Positions 12,004 to 12,730 of a DNA stretch of 12,730 bases are shown piece by piece (the stretch's first letter is position 1; each line of letters begins with the position of its first letter). The stretch lies in the NCBI GenBank assembly GCA_015493625.1, contig WGCT01000152.1, positions 1 through 12,730 of the forward strand, written 5' to 3'. Made by a program: the position numbers and the translations under genes. The DNA is from Draconibacterium sp. Lineage in GTDB: Bacteria > Bacteroidota > Bacteroidia > Bacteroidales > Prolixibacteraceae. The notes beneath the pieces are model-generated. The model did not search any database. It was not told the DNA's origin and saw nothing but the letters and a program-made list of their open reading frames with translations.

Positions 12004-12730
12004 TTATTCCTCTAAACTTGCAATTATTTTTTTATATTCAGTACTTATTTTTTCTGATGAAGTGCTGTCGACAACGGTTTGCATATCATCTATTAACTCC
12101 TTTTTTTGTTCCTGATTCAGCCAGTTCACATTCTTCTTAACCGATGCCGAAATGCCATCACACAGTGTTTCAAGCTCTTTCGGACTGTACTCTGTACTAT
12201 TAAGTTGAATTTTCAAATCTTTTTTAAGCATTGAAATATAATAGTTTTGAATTGCAGGGAACCCTTCCTGAAAAGCAACATCGTCGGGGTCGGTTGATTG
12301 ATTGATTTTTTCTCCAAGCGTTAACATCTCCTGCATAATATCGAGACCGAACAAATATGTCTCAACCAATTCGGGAGTGTAATACTGCTTTTTCATCAAA
12401 ATATTCGAATAGATATCGACAATATTATCGTACGTTCCAAGAAAACGAAGAATTACTTCAGCTCTGATATGTAAAGGGATAGAATCGTTTTTAATAAACG
12501 ACATGTTTTCTCTGCTTATCAACCGGTCGAATACTTCGCCCGATTTTTTGCTTCCTTTACGTGGAAGTTTATATGGTTGATTGTTTTTTACATTCATTAA
12601 AACGGAATACGCTTTTCCATACTCTTTTCCCGACCATATTTTATTGCAATCGGGAATTCCCATTTTATGTAATTCTTTCATACTGAAAGAATTGTCTTTA
12701 TTTCTCGTATTACACGCAGAAAATATTAAC
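12004..12730 (-). CDS. Uncharacterised helical lipoprotein, N-terminus cut off by the window edge
   Basis: I do not recognise this family. The first ATG within the window is at 12681, but the frame stays open to the edge and reads LIFSACNTRNKDNSFS just before that Met. LIFSAC is a lipobox (Cys codon 12712-12714), so the real start lies beyond 12730 and only the tail of the signal peptide is seen. The roughly 235-residue mature part is mostly amphipathic helix, rich in Lys, Glu and Asp, with no catalytic motif or repeat that I can identify. It carries a conserved-looking NKIWSGKEYGKAYSVLMNV stretch near the N-terminus and a KELIDDMQTVVDSTSSEK region near the end. The asparagine-synthetase-like gene starts 39-66 bp downstream, but with its own possible promoter, so a functional link is uncertain. 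Confidence 0.75.
   Translation of the reverse strand, partial: LIFSACNTRNKDNSFSMKELHKMGIPDCNKIWSGKEYGKAYSVLMNVKNNQPYKLPRKGSKKSGEVFDRLISRENMSFIKNDSIPLHIRAEVILRFLGTYDNIVDIYSNILMKKQYYTPELVETYLFGLDIMQEMLTLGEKINQSTDPDDVAFQEGFPAIQNYYISMLKKDLKIQLNSTEYSPKELETLCDGISASVKKNVNWLNQEQKKELIDDMQTVVDSTSSEKISTEYKKIIASLEE

Overview
The window looks like chromosomal DNA from a member of the Bacteroidota. Supporting signs are the moderate-to-low GC, abundant lipoproteins, lack of obvious Shine-Dalgarno sequences, several TAnnTTTG-type -7 boxes before gene starts, and protein families common in marine or sediment Bacteroidota (CRTAC1/ASPIC, Reg_prop propellers, YVTN cytochromes). A lineage such as Marinilabiliales/Prolixibacteraceae is a guess. 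All nine genes lie on the minus strand, so transcription runs from high to low coordinates. The genes at both window edges are truncated.

Right block (12730 to 9666): the end of an uncharacterised lipoprotein gene, then a tightly coupled pair. The first of the pair is an asparagine-synthetase-fold protein with an intact ATP-binding loop but no N-terminal glutaminase cysteine. The second is a radical SAM enzyme of the CxxxCxxC type with a C-terminal cysteine cluster, resembling the RaSEA (archaeosine radical SAM) group. Their coding regions overlap by 8 bp. They look like a two-enzyme modification module whose substrate I cannot name.

Middle (9492 to 7795): a single gene for a seven-bladed, calcium-loop (VCBS/FG-GAP) lipoprotein with a C-terminal UnbV/ASPIC domain, probably with its own promoter.

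Left block (7690 to 1767): a compact four-gene operon with junctions of -4, +9 and +6 bp. It encodes, in order, a lipoprotein resembling the hydrazine synthase alpha subunit with one c-type heme site; a membrane-anchored YVTN-propeller/cytochrome c peroxidase-like protein with three heme sites; a stand-alone Reg_prop propeller; and a periplasmic Leu/Ile/Val-type substrate-binding protein. A strong hairpin-plus-T-tract terminator follows, placed only 6 nt before the start of a second, paralogous binding protein (1693 to 578). A TPR lipoprotein (497 to the edge) comes after that. No ABC permease or ATPase is present.

Taken together, the left block and probably the CRTAC1 gene read as an extracytoplasmic redox and ligand-binding system: four kinds of beta-propeller, four c-heme sites and two solute-binding proteins. 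It recalls the known association of YVTN propellers, cytochromes and orphan binding proteins with PQQ-dependent dehydrogenases, but no dehydrogenase is visible here. The physiological substrate remains unknown.
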